Origin: Actinomycetota bacterium
GTDB lineage: Bacteria > Actinomycetota > Thermoleophilia > RBG-16-64-13
DNA: 64,000 nt
Assembly (NCBI GenBank): GCA_016278725.1
Contig: JADQBG010000012.1
Span: 1-64,000 of the forward strand
Direction: 5' to 3'
Shown here: in pieces, positions 26,150 to 33,292 of the stretch
Numbering within the stretch: the first letter of the stretch is position 1
Layout: each line of letters starts with the position of its first letter
Position numbers and translations under genes: made by a program
Notes under the pieces: model-generated
Database searches by the model: none
What the model saw: only the letters and a program-made list of their open reading frames with translations
What the model was told of the DNA's origin: nothing

Positions 26150-26178
26150 AGTATAACGGGACCCCTGAGGAAGGTCGA
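26150..26178 (-). promoter_or_regulatory. candidate hrcA-dnaJ promoter
   Basis: The minus strand carries TCGACC (26178-26173), a 17-bp spacer, and TATACT (26155-26150), about 50 bp before the hrcA ATG. The boxes match 4/6 and 5/6 of the housekeeping consensus. No CIRCE inverted repeat overlaps it. Confidence 0.5.
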
Positions 26179-26221
26179 TGCGAAGCCCCTCCGCATGCGC
26201 AACGGCCGGCTGCCGGGCGCG

Positions 26222-26295
26222 CTTCGCCGCGGGCATGCGCCCCGGTCGGCCTTCGCCGCGGGCCCCCTTCGCCGCGGGCGCGCTTCGCCGCGGGC
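26222..26295. repeat. four copies of a 13-bp GC-rich repeat between hemW and hrcA
   Basis: The unit CTTCGCCGCGGGC occurs exactly at 26222, 26251, 26267 and 26283; the last three are spaced 16 bp apart. The block lies upstream of the hrcA promoter and downstream of the hemW stop. A small open frame through it encodes only PAAK-type repeats and is not convincing as a gene. Confidence 0.8.
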
Positions 26296-26325
26296 GCCCC
26301 ATTGCCACCCCGGCGCCCCGCCCCT

Positions 26326-27459
26326 TCAGTCCAACAGCAGCAGGTCGGCTATCACGGACGTGCTGAGGTCCAGGCCGCGCCGGCCCAGGCGCAGATACCC
26401 GTCCTCGAGCCGGGCAAAGCCCGCTTCCAGCATCCGCGCGAGGCCGTTCTCGTCCAGCACCAGGCCGACCTCGGCCATCGCCACGCCTTCCCGGGTGCGA
26501 AGACCGAGCATTGCCCGCTCGACCAGCTTGGTGCGCTCGTCGAGCGTCTCGGCTTCGGGCGGGCGTCCCTCGAGGTAGGCGCGGACGCGCCGGGGGTTCG
26601 TCCAGCGGCGGAGTCCCACCGTGGACACGGCCGCCGCCCCCACGCCCAGGTAGTCCCGGAGCCGCCAGTAAGCCTGGTTGTGCCGGCTCTCGTGGCCGGG
26701 GATGGCGAAGTTGGAAACCTCGTAGCGCCGGTAGCCCGCCTCCTCCAGACGGTCCACCACCTGGGCGTAGTGCTCCTCGGCCACCGCTTCGGCGAGTTCC
26801 CGGGTCTGCGGCCCGCTGCGCCGCCGCAGCCGGGCCACGAAACTGTCGGTGTAGGTAAGATCGTAGAGCGAGATATGGGAGGGCCCGCTATCCAGGGCCC
26901 GCTCCACATCGGACCGCAGGTCGTCCCCAGAGGCGCCGGGAATGCCGTAGACCAGATCGAGACTCCACTCCGGCCAGCCGGTCTCCCTTACCGCCGCGAG
27001 CGCCCCGTCCACCGCCGCCTGCGGCACCCGGCGGCCCAGGGTGCGGCGCAATTCTTCCGAGAACGACTGAATGCCCAGGGAGAGACGGTTGACTCCGGCC
27101 GCTCTGAGCTCCTCGAGCAGGTGCCGGTCCACGGTTTCGGGATTGGCCTCGACGGTGAATTCCCCTCCCGGTTGCAGCCGCTCGGCCAGAGCGGCCACGA
27201 AGGGCAGCAGCCACTCTCGCGGCAAAGCCGTGGGCGTGCCTCCCCCCAGGTAGATGGTTTCCAGCGCGGGAGCCAAGCTCTCGTCAGCCGCCGCGAACTC
27301 CTCCCGCACCCGACCGAGATACAGCTCCACCCGCCCGGAAGCCAGATGGACGGCCAGCGGCTCGGAGGCGAAGTCGCAGTAGGCGCAGCGGTGTCCGCAG
27401 AAAGGCAGATGGACGTACAGGTGACGGGCACCTGCCGCACCGCCGCCCCCCGGGGCCAT
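26326..27459 (-). CDS. hemW: radical SAM heme chaperone HemW
   Basis: The ATG at 27459 overlaps the TGA of the upstream small gene, giving 377 aa. The radical-SAM Cys motif is CGHRCAYC with the Phe-like residue typical of HemW/HemN (HLPFCGHRC). YLGGGTPTAL, VEANPETVD, SLGIQSF and LYDLTY follow, and the C-terminal HemN domain ends around LSTSVIADL. HemW delivers heme to respiratory enzymes; it lacks the N-terminal extension of true HemN oxidases. The lepA-hemW-hrcA-dnaJ order is conserved in Gram-positive bacteria. Confidence 0.92.
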   Translation of the reverse strand: MAPGGGGAAGARHLYVHLPFCGHRCAYCDFASEPLAVHLASGRVELYLGRVREEFAAADESLAPALETIYLGGGTPTALPREWLLPFVAALAERLQPGGEFTVEANPETVDRHLLEELRAAGVNRLSLGIQSFSEELRRTLGRRVPQAAVDGALAAVRETGWPEWSLDLVYGIPGASGDDLRSDVERALDSGPSHISLYDLTYTDSFVARLRRRSGPQTRELAEAVAEEHYAQVVDRLEEAGYRRYEVSNFAIPGHESRHNQAYWRLRDYLGVGAAAVSTVGLRRWTNPRRVRAYLEGRPPEAETLDERTKLVERAMLGLRTREGVAMAEVGLVLDENGLARMLEAGFARLEDGYLRLGRRGLDLSTSVIADLLLLD

Positions 27460-27614
27460 CAGGCCACGAAGGCCGCGACGAAAAGCACGAGGCCGAACCC
27501 GAGGGCGGCGATGCCCAGAGCCTTCGAATACCAACGCCCCTCGGGATCGGGGAGCAACAACCGAACCGCGCCCAGGACCAGCAGGATCAGGCCGGCGATC
27601 AAATACTCAAGCAT
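27459..27614 (-). CDS. 51-aa two-helix membrane protein between lepA and hemW
   Basis: The ATG at 27614 opens a frame of 51 aa: one hydrophobic segment (LIAGLILLVLGAVRLLL), a short charged loop (DPEGRWYSKA) and a second hydrophobic segment (LGIAALGFGLVLFVAAFVA). Its TGA shares one base with the hemW ATG, and it starts 17 bp after the lepA stop, so it is placed as a translated operon member. I recognise no family. The tight fit and the clean two-helix hairpin make it likely real. Confidence 0.7.
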   Translation of the reverse strand: MLEYLIAGLILLVLGAVRLLLPDPEGRWYSKALGIAALGFGLVLFVAAFVA

Positions 27615-27631
27615 CAAGCGCGGCCACCGGG

Positions 27632-29443
27632 CTAATCGCCCTTATCGTCCAGGTCCAAGACGGCGAGGAACGCTTCTTGGGGAATCTCGACCCGGCCCAC
27701 CGTCTTCATCCGCCGCTTGCCCGCCTTCTGCTTTTCGAGGAGCTTGCGCTTGCGGGTGATATCGCCGCCGTAGCATTTGGCCAGCACGTCCTTACGCACG
27801 GCCCGCACCGTCTCCCGGGCGATGATATGACTGCCGATCGCGGCCTGGATGGCGACCTCGAACATTTGCCGGGGAATGCGCTTGCGCAGCCGCTCGGCGA
27901 TGTCGCGCCCCGCCTGGTAGGCCTTGTCCCGGTGCACGATCAGACTGAGCGCGTCCACCGGATCACCGGCGATCAGAATGTCCAACTTGACCAGGTCTCC
28001 CTGCTCGAACCCCTTCATCTCGTAGTCCAGGCTGGCGTAGCCCCGGCTGCGGGTCTTCAGCAGGTCGAAGAAGTCCAGCACGATCTCGGCCAGCGGCAGG
28101 TCATAGGCGAGCCGCACCCGTTCCTCGGAGAGGTACTCCATGTCGCGGAAGGCTCCCCGCTTGTCCTGGCAGAGCTCCATCACCGTCCCCACGAAATCGC
28201 TGGGCACCATGATGCTGGCAGCCACATAGGGCTCCCGCACCTCCGCAATGACGGCGGGATCGGGAAAGTCCACCGGGTTGCTGACCATGCGCACTTCGCC
28301 GTTCAGCAGTTCGACCTCGTAGCGCACGTTGGGAGTGGTGGTGAGCAGTTCCAGGTTGAATTCCCGCTCCAGGCGCTCGCGCACGATCTCCATGTGCAGC
28401 AGGCCCAGGAACCCGCAGCGAAAGCCGAAGCCCAGCGCCTTGGAGGTCTCCGGCTCGTAGTGCAGCGAAGCGTCGTTCAGAGCCAGTTTGTCCAGAGCCT
28501 CCCGCAGGGCGGGGTAGTCGTCTCCCTCCATGGGGAAGAGGCCGCAGAACACCATCGGCGTCGCCTCGCGGTATCCCTCTAGCGGTTCGAGGGCGGGATT
28601 GTCCACGTGCGTCAGGGTGTCCCCCACGCGCAGGTCCGCCACCTCCTTGATCCCGGCGATGATGTACCCCACCTCGCCGGCGCTGAGCGTGCCGGTGGCC
28701 AGCATGTCCGGGCTGAAGATGCCCACGTCTTCGACTTCGCTCCGGCGTTGGGTCGCATAACTGCGGATGCGGTCGTTCTTGCTGAAGCTGCCGTCCACCA
28801 CCCGCACGAAAGCCACTACGCCGCGGTACTGGTCGTAGAGCGAATCGAAGATCAGCGCGCGGGGCGGGCCGTCGAGATCTCCCTGCGGCGGCGGGATCCG
28901 GCGCACGATGGCCTCGAGCACCTCTTCCACCCCGGCTCCCGTCTTGGCCGAGATGTGCAGGATATCGGCGGGGTCGCAGCCGATCAGATTGACGATCTCC
29001 TCGGAGCGGCGTTCGGGCTCGGCCCCGGGCAAGTCGATCTTGTTTAGCACGGGGATGATCTCCAGATCATTCTCCAGGGCCAGGTAGGTGTTGGCCAGCG
29101 TCTGCGCTTCGATGCCCTGGCTCGCGTCCACCACCAGCAGCGCCCCTTCACAGGCGGCCAGGCTGCGCGAGACCTCGTAGGTGAAGTCCACGTGGCCGGG
29201 GGTGTCGATCAGGTTGAGCTGATAATCCCGCCCGTCATGGGCCTTGTAGTAGACGCGCACGGCCTGCGCCTTGATGGTGATCCCCCGCTCGCGCTCGATG
29301 TCCATGCGGTCGAGCATCTGCTCGCGCATCTCGCGCTCGGCCACCGTCTTGGTGATCTGCAGGATGCGGTCGGCCAGCGTCGACTTGCCGTGGTCGATGT
29401 GGGCGATGATGGAGAAGTTGCGGATATGAGAAAAGGCGTCCAT
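27632..29443 (-). CDS. lepA: elongation factor 4 (LepA)
   Basis: The ATG at 29443 ([20 protein letters not shown]) gives 603 aa, the family length. GTPase motifs are AHIDHGKST (G1), DTPGHVDF (G3) and NKIDLPGA (G4). The LepA-specific C-terminal domain with [18 protein letters not shown] is complete. LepA back-translocates stalled ribosomes and affects 30S assembly. Confidence 0.97.
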   Translation of the reverse strand: MDAFSHIRNFSIIAHIDHGKSTLADRILQITKTVAEREMREQMLDRMDIERERGITIKAQAVRVYYKAHDGRDYQLNLIDTPGHVDFTYEVSRSLAACEGALLVVDASQGIEAQTLANTYLALENDLEIIPVLNKIDLPGAEPERRSEEIVNLIGCDPADILHISAKTGAGVEEVLEAIVRRIPPPQGDLDGPPRALIFDSLYDQYRGVVAFVRVVDGSFSKNDRIRSYATQRRSEVEDVGIFSPDMLATGTLSAGEVGYIIAGIKEVADLRVGDTLTHVDNPALEPLEGYREATPMVFCGLFPMEGDDYPALREALDKLALNDASLHYEPETSKALGFGFRCGFLGLLHMEIVRERLEREFNLELLTTTPNVRYEVELLNGEVRMVSNPVDFPDPAVIAEVREPYVAASIMVPSDFVGTVMELCQDKRGAFRDMEYLSEERVRLAYDLPLAEIVLDFFDLLKTRSRGYASLDYEMKGFEQGDLVKLDILIAGDPVDALSLIVHRDKAYQAGRDIAERLRKRIPRQMFEVAIQAAIGSHIIARETVRAVRKDVLAKCYGGDITRKRKLLEKQKAGKRRMKTVGRVEIPQEAFLAVLDLDDKGD

Positions 29444-29507
29444 GCGGCCACGTATTGTACCCCAGGCCGCCAAAGCGGAAGGCCGGACCCGCCCGCGGGG
29501 AGCAGCT

Positions 29508-29768
29508 TTAGAGCACGCACATCCCGTAGACTTTGTGATAGGGCACGTATTCCGGGAAGAAGGCGACCCGGTCGCCCCCCAGGACCTCAGAGGCCGGATC
29601 GGCCCAGCAGCCGTTCACCATGGTGAAGCCCACCTCCTCCTCGCCGAAGCCCATCTCCTCGCGAAGGTCCGAGACGGTCCAATCCCGGTCCGCCGAGACC
29701 AGGCGCTTACCTCCCATACGCTCGCCGAGGGTGAAGTACCCTCGAATCTCGATCATCCGCTCCGACAT
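29508..29768 (-). CDS. MoaD/ThiS-like beta-grasp protein without diglycine tail (second copy)
   Basis: The ATG at 29768 gives 86 aa. The pattern [48 protein letters not shown] matches a ubiquitin-like beta-grasp fold of the MoaD/ThiS group. Genuine sulfur carriers end in Gly-Gly; this one ends YGMCVL. It lies 111 bp after a relative at 29880-30173 and 64 bp before lepA. Sulfur-carrier function is therefore doubtful, although a Cys near the end is notable. Confidence 0.7.
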   Translation of the reverse strand: MSERMIEIRGYFTLGERMGGKRLVSADRDWTVSDLREEMGFGEEEVGFTMVNGCWADPASEVLGGDRVAFFPEYVPYHKVYGMCVL

Positions 29769-29879
29769 AGGTGACCACCCCTCGTGTGCCGCGGTGCCTT
29801 TCTCAACTCCTCCGCCCAAGGCGCGTGCTTTTCGGGTACCCGCAGGTCCCCGCCGGCACGCCCCGGCGGCACACCCCTG

Positions 29880-30173
29880 CTAGTTCCCCCGCTTGATGTA
29901 GAACTGAGAGAAGTGGATGAAGTTGGGCGGGAAGAGCGCCACTCGGCTGCCGTCTTCGAGCTTGGCCTCGGGCACCACCGGCTTGAAGTCGCGATAGATG
30001 AGATTGACCTCGTCTTCGGGAATTCCCAATTTGGCCATCAGGTCGAGTACGCTCGCTCCCGGCGGAAGTTCGACCTGGCCTTCTCCCCCTTCGAACTCAG
30101 GCACCCTCGCGCGCAGCACCGTGCCAAGCTTCACCGTCACCCGAATGGGGTAGTCCCCGCTCGTTGAGCTCAC
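29880..30173 (-). CDS. MoaD/ThiS-like beta-grasp protein without diglycine tail (first copy)
   Basis: The GTG at 30173 lies one base after the murJ stop, giving 97 aa. It shows the MoaD/ThiS layout: VELPPGASVLDLMAKLGI, then NLIYRDFKPV and EDGSRVALFPP. It ends FYIKRGN rather than Gly-Gly. Possible roles are a sulfur-carrier relative, a TGS-like regulatory domain or a subunit-binding scaffold. It is co-transcribed with murJ. Confidence 0.75.
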   Translation of the reverse strand: MSSTSGDYPIRVTVKLGTVLRARVPEFEGGEGQVELPPGASVLDLMAKLGIPEDEVNLIYRDFKPVVPEAKLEDGSRVALFPPNFIHFSQFYIKRGN

Positions 30174-30174
30174 C

Positions 30175-31848
30175 TTATTCTCCTTCGTCCGTCGAATCGA
30201 CCGAGGAGCGGGAGAATCCCGGAGCGATGTCGCCCCCCTCGGATCCCGCCTCCGTGCCGGCGGTTACCCCCGCCTCGCCCACGGCCGTCCGGCTGCGCCG
30301 CCGGCGCACCACCGCAAGCACTTCGTGCAGTTCCTGCATGCCCAAGAACCGAGCGGCCATGGCGTAGGCCGCCAGTCCGGCGGCGTATCCCGCCGCCAGC
30401 GAGACCAGCTGGCCCGGCAGCGATCTTCCCAAGAGTCCGTCAAGCACATACCAGGTCCCGAAGCCCGCCAGGCCAAGCGGAACGAGCGCAGCCGCCGACC
30501 TGAACCCGGAAGCGGCGATCGCCCGGCCGTCGACCGTGCCGATCTCTCGCTTGAGCAGCCACATCAGCGCGAGAAAGTTGAAGGCCGATACCAACGCGGT
30601 GGACAGGGTGATGCCGCCCTCTTCCAGCGGACGATACAGGGCCAGGCTCAGAGCGGCATTCAAAACCAGATTGACACCGCCGACCATCAACGGGAGCCAG
30701 GCCTTCTGCATCCCGTAGAAGGCCCGATTCAGCAGCGTGTTGGCACTAACGAAAGCCATGCCCATGCTGTAGAAAGCGAGCGCCCAGGCTATCTGCGCGG
30801 TGTCCTCGGGGGAGACCAGCCCGTGCTGGAAGATCAAGCGCACCGTGGGAAGCCCAAGCACGATGAAGAAGCCGGTGAAGGGCAGGGTGACGAACAGGAT
30901 CTGCCGCACCCCCAGCGAGACGGTCGAGCGAAAAGCGCCCAGTTGATCGGAGGCCGCCAGCCGCGAGAGCGCCGGGAAGAGCACCGTCCCGATGGCGATG
31001 GCGAACATACCCTGGGGAAGTTGAAACAGGCGAAAGGCCTTGTCGATGACGGCGGGCGCCTCTTCGCTTATGTAGCTGGCGATGATGGTGTTGATCAGCA
31101 CGTTGAAGTTGACCACGCCCAAACTGAGCATCACCGGGCCCAGCAGGATCCCCACCCGGCGGACGGCGGGGTGGCGCAGCGAGACCGAAAGCATCTTGCG
31201 CCCGCCCCTAGAGGTCACCGCCGGTATTTGGATGACCAACTGCAGCACGGTGCCGATGACGATGCCCCAGGCCAGGGCTTGAAAGCCCAGATCGTCGGCG
31301 AAGAAGAAAACCGCGCCGATGATGACCAGGTTCCACACGATGGGCGCCAGCGCGGGAAGAGTGAAGTGATCGTAAGAGTTGAGAATCCCCATCATGATTC
31401 CGGTCAGACCGAAGATGAGGACGGTCGGGAACATGATGCGGGTGAGCTCCACCGCCAGCTCGATTGTCGCCGGATCCTCGAAGCCGGGCGCCGCCAGCGC
31501 AACCACCTGCGGGGCGAACATGACTCCCAGGAAGCTGATGACGCCCAGGACGAGGGTGGCCAGCAGCATCACGGTGGTGGCCACCTGCCAGGCTTCTTTG
31601 CGCCGGTCCTTGGCCAGGAGTTCGCTGAACACCGGAATGAAGGCGGCGCTCAGCGCGGTGTCCGCCACCAGCGTGCGCACCAGGCTGGGGATCTTGAAGG
31701 CCACGGTGAAGGCCCCCATTTGCGCGTTCAACCCCAGGACCGAGAGCATCACCTGCTCGCGGAAAAGGCCGAGCACCCGCGAGGCCGCCGTTGCGACCAT
31801 TAGAAAGGCGGCCGCGGCCGCCAGACCCTGTCTACCTCGATTGCCCAC
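30175..31848 (-). CDS. murJ: lipid II flippase MurJ (MviN)
   Basis: The GTG at 31848 gives 557 aa with about 14 predicted membrane helices. Family marks are AFLMVATAASRVLGLFREQ, FKIPSLVRTLVADTALSAAFIP (split by the family loop), SYDHFTLPALAPI and LPQGMFAIAIGTVLFP. It flips lipid II to the outer face for peptidoglycan synthesis. It diverges from rpsT; the rpsT -35 box overlaps its first codons. Two beta-grasp proteins follow it. Confidence 0.95.
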   Translation of the reverse strand: MGNRGRQGLAAAAAFLMVATAASRVLGLFREQVMLSVLGLNAQMGAFTVAFKIPSLVRTLVADTALSAAFIPVFSELLAKDRRKEAWQVATTVMLLATLVLGVISFLGVMFAPQVVALAAPGFEDPATIELAVELTRIMFPTVLIFGLTGIMMGILNSYDHFTLPALAPIVWNLVIIGAVFFFADDLGFQALAWGIVIGTVLQLVIQIPAVTSRGGRKMLSVSLRHPAVRRVGILLGPVMLSLGVVNFNVLINTIIASYISEEAPAVIDKAFRLFQLPQGMFAIAIGTVLFPALSRLAASDQLGAFRSTVSLGVRQILFVTLPFTGFFIVLGLPTVRLIFQHGLVSPEDTAQIAWALAFYSMGMAFVSANTLLNRAFYGMQKAWLPLMVGGVNLVLNAALSLALYRPLEEGGITLSTALVSAFNFLALMWLLKREIGTVDGRAIAASGFRSAAALVPLGLAGFGTWYVLDGLLGRSLPGQLVSLAAGYAAGLAAYAMAARFLGMQELHEVLAVVRRRRSRTAVGEAGVTAGTEAGSEGGDIAPGFSRSSVDSTDEGE

Positions 31849-31869
31849 GTATGGGGCCTATGCTAAACT
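31841..31869 (+). promoter_or_regulatory. candidate rpsT promoter
   Basis: TTGCCC (31841-31846), a 17-bp spacer, then TAAACT (31864-31869) preceded by TGC, i.e. an extended -10. It points to the rpsT GTG at 31932. Confidence 0.5.
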
Positions 31870-31891
31870 CCTCCGGCCTTCAAGGGAAGGC

Positions 31892-31911
31892 ATCGCAATA
31901 ACCCCTGCGAT
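31892..31911 (+). promoter_or_regulatory. hairpin in the rpsT leader
   Basis: ATCGCA (31892-31897) and TGCGAT (31906-31911) form a 6-bp stem with an 8-nt loop, 7 bp before the GGAGGAGGTGA Shine-Dalgarno of rpsT. S20 is known to repress its own translation in E. coli; a role for this hairpin is inference. Confidence 0.35.
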
Positions 31912-31931
31912 TCGGCGGGAGGAGGTGACAA

Positions 31932-32204
31932 GTGGCCAACAGCAGACAACAGCGTAAACGCGTGGTTATCGCCCAGCGTCAGCGCATGGAGAATCTTCGC
32001 TACAAGTCCGCGATCAAGACGTACTTCCGCCGTCTTCGTGATTCTGTGGCGGCCAAGGAGGAGGATCAGGCCCGGGAAATTGCCCGGAAACTGAGTTCCA
32101 CCATCGACAAGGCCGCTGCGAAGCATGCCATTCACGACAACAACGCGGCCCGCAAGAAGTCCAAGGTCGATCACCTCGTCCAGCAGCTCTCCGCCAAAGA
32201 GTAG
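31932..32204 (+). CDS. rpsT: 30S ribosomal protein S20
   Basis: The GTG at 31932 is preceded by a near-perfect GGAGGAGGTGA. The 90-aa basic protein reads ANSRQQRKRVVIAQRQRMEN, then KSAIKTYFRRL and AAAKHAIHDNNAARKKSKVD, matching S20. It binds 16S rRNA early in 30S assembly. The holA gene is convergent downstream. Confidence 0.95.
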   Translation: MANSRQQRKRVVIAQRQRMENLRYKSAIKTYFRRLRDSVAAKEEDQAREIARKLSSTIDKAAAKHAIHDNNAARKKSKVDHLVQQLSAKE

Positions 32205-32211
32205 GGACCCC

Positions 32212-32241
32212 GGGCCGGAGGCACGCCTCCACGCCCGGCCC
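32212..32241. terminator. GC-rich hairpin between rpsT and holA
   Basis: GGAGG and CCTCC form a 5-bp stem with a CACG loop, extended by GGGCC (32212-32216) pairing GGCCC (32237-32241) across a small bulge. It lies 8 bp after the rpsT stop. No U-tract follows on either strand. Confidence 0.35.
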
Positions 32242-32272
32242 CTCTGGGCCTCTCCCCCACCCGCATCACCCC

Positions 32273-33292
32273 TCAGACTTCGCGCAGCGCGAGCAGTCTC
32301 CCCAAGCAGAGCTCGAGTTCGAATTCGGCGGGAGTGTTCGCCTGCCCCTTCATGCGCGCGTCGGTTTCCGCAAGGTGACCAAGCGCCGCCCGCGCCCGTT
32401 CGACCGAGTAATTGCCCGCCTGCTTGAAGAGCTTCTTGGCGGGATAGGGCTTCAACTGGAGCTCTGACTGAATCTGCGCCTGCGGCCAGCCTTCCTCACG
32501 GAGCGCCAGCACCCGGGAAAGTTGCTGGTAGTGACGCAGCAACCGGTAGAAGAGACCGGTCGGTTTCTCGCCAGAGCCGTAGAGATCCTCGACGATCGTG
32601 AACGCGGCGTAACCGTGCCCGTCGACCACCGCGTCGACCAGATCGAAGACGCGGGCCTCCAAAGTGCGCGGAACCAGTAATTCCACGTCTTCGGCGGTCA
32701 CCCGGGCGCGCCCTTTGTAGCTGAGCAACTTCTCCAACTCCCGCAGGATGCTCTGCTGGTGCGCACCCGCTCGTTCGACCAGGAGCTTGGCCTCGGCCGA
32801 GCCCAGGCTGACTCCGAGCTTCTTCGCCTGCCTGAGCGTCCACTCCGGAAGCTCCCAGCTCTTGGGCGCCCGGTATTCGAGCACCTCGCCCTTTTTCTGG
32901 AACGCCTTGCGCAGCGGGTCCTTGGGCGGAAGCGTGGTTCCCACCAGCGTGAGGCAGGCGTCAGGCGCCGGGGACTCGAGATAGGCGGCGATCTCCTCCT
33001 TATCCGGCTTGCGCCAGGCCTGCGCGTCGTGGACCAGGACCAACCGGATTCCCTCCAAGAAGGCCAGAGTGTTGGCGGCGGCCACCGCCTCGCGCGCCGG
33101 GTGGTCGCCCGCGCGGAACTCGTCGATGTTGAGTTCGGTGCCCGACTCCTCGACTATGCGGGCACGCAGCCGGCGGAGCGCGAGTTCGACCTTGGGCTCG
33201 TCGTCCCCCAGAATCAGGTACGCCGGGGATAAGGGCCGCTTGGCCTCTCCTCCGCCGGTCCCGCCGCTTTTTGCGCTCTTGCCTCCGGGCAC
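32273..33292 (-). CDS. holA: DNA polymerase III subunit delta
   Basis: The GTG at 33292 with an upstream AGGGGG gives 339 aa, the usual length. The delta-family start (PAYLILGDDEPKVELALRRL) is followed by FLEGIRLVLVHDAQAW and LVERAGAHQQSILRELEKL; the C-terminal helical domain ends near ELELCLGRLLAL. Delta opens the sliding clamp within the clamp loader. The gene follows comEC, as usual, but the comEC frame runs 293 bp into it, which is abnormal. Confidence 0.88.
   Translation of the reverse strand: MPGGKSAKSGGTGGGEAKRPLSPAYLILGDDEPKVELALRRLRARIVEESGTELNIDEFRAGDHPAREAVAAANTLAFLEGIRLVLVHDAQAWRKPDKEEIAAYLESPAPDACLTLVGTTLPPKDPLRKAFQKKGEVLEYRAPKSWELPEWTLRQAKKLGVSLGSAEAKLLVERAGAHQQSILRELEKLLSYKGRARVTAEDVELLVPRTLEARVFDLVDAVVDGHGYAAFTIVEDLYGSGEKPTGLFYRLLRHYQQLSRVLALREEGWPQAQIQSELQLKPYPAKKLFKQAGNYSVERARAALGHLAETDARMKGQANTPAEFELELCLGRLLALREV

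Noticed and set aside
26100-26160. CIRCE element for HrcA
   Set aside because: Only fragments such as GAGTGC and TTAGAGTC are present; no inverted repeat with 9-bp spacing.
26222-26295. CRISPR array
   Set aside because: Repeat units are 13 bp with 3-16 bp gaps and no cas genes are near.
26069-26308. 79-aa minus-strand frame between hemW and hrcA
   Set aside because: It overlaps the hrcA start and promoter and consists largely of translated 16-bp repeats.
30325-31803. 492-aa plus-strand open frame
   Set aside because: Antisense to murJ; composition is Gln/His/Arg/Gly-rich without structure.
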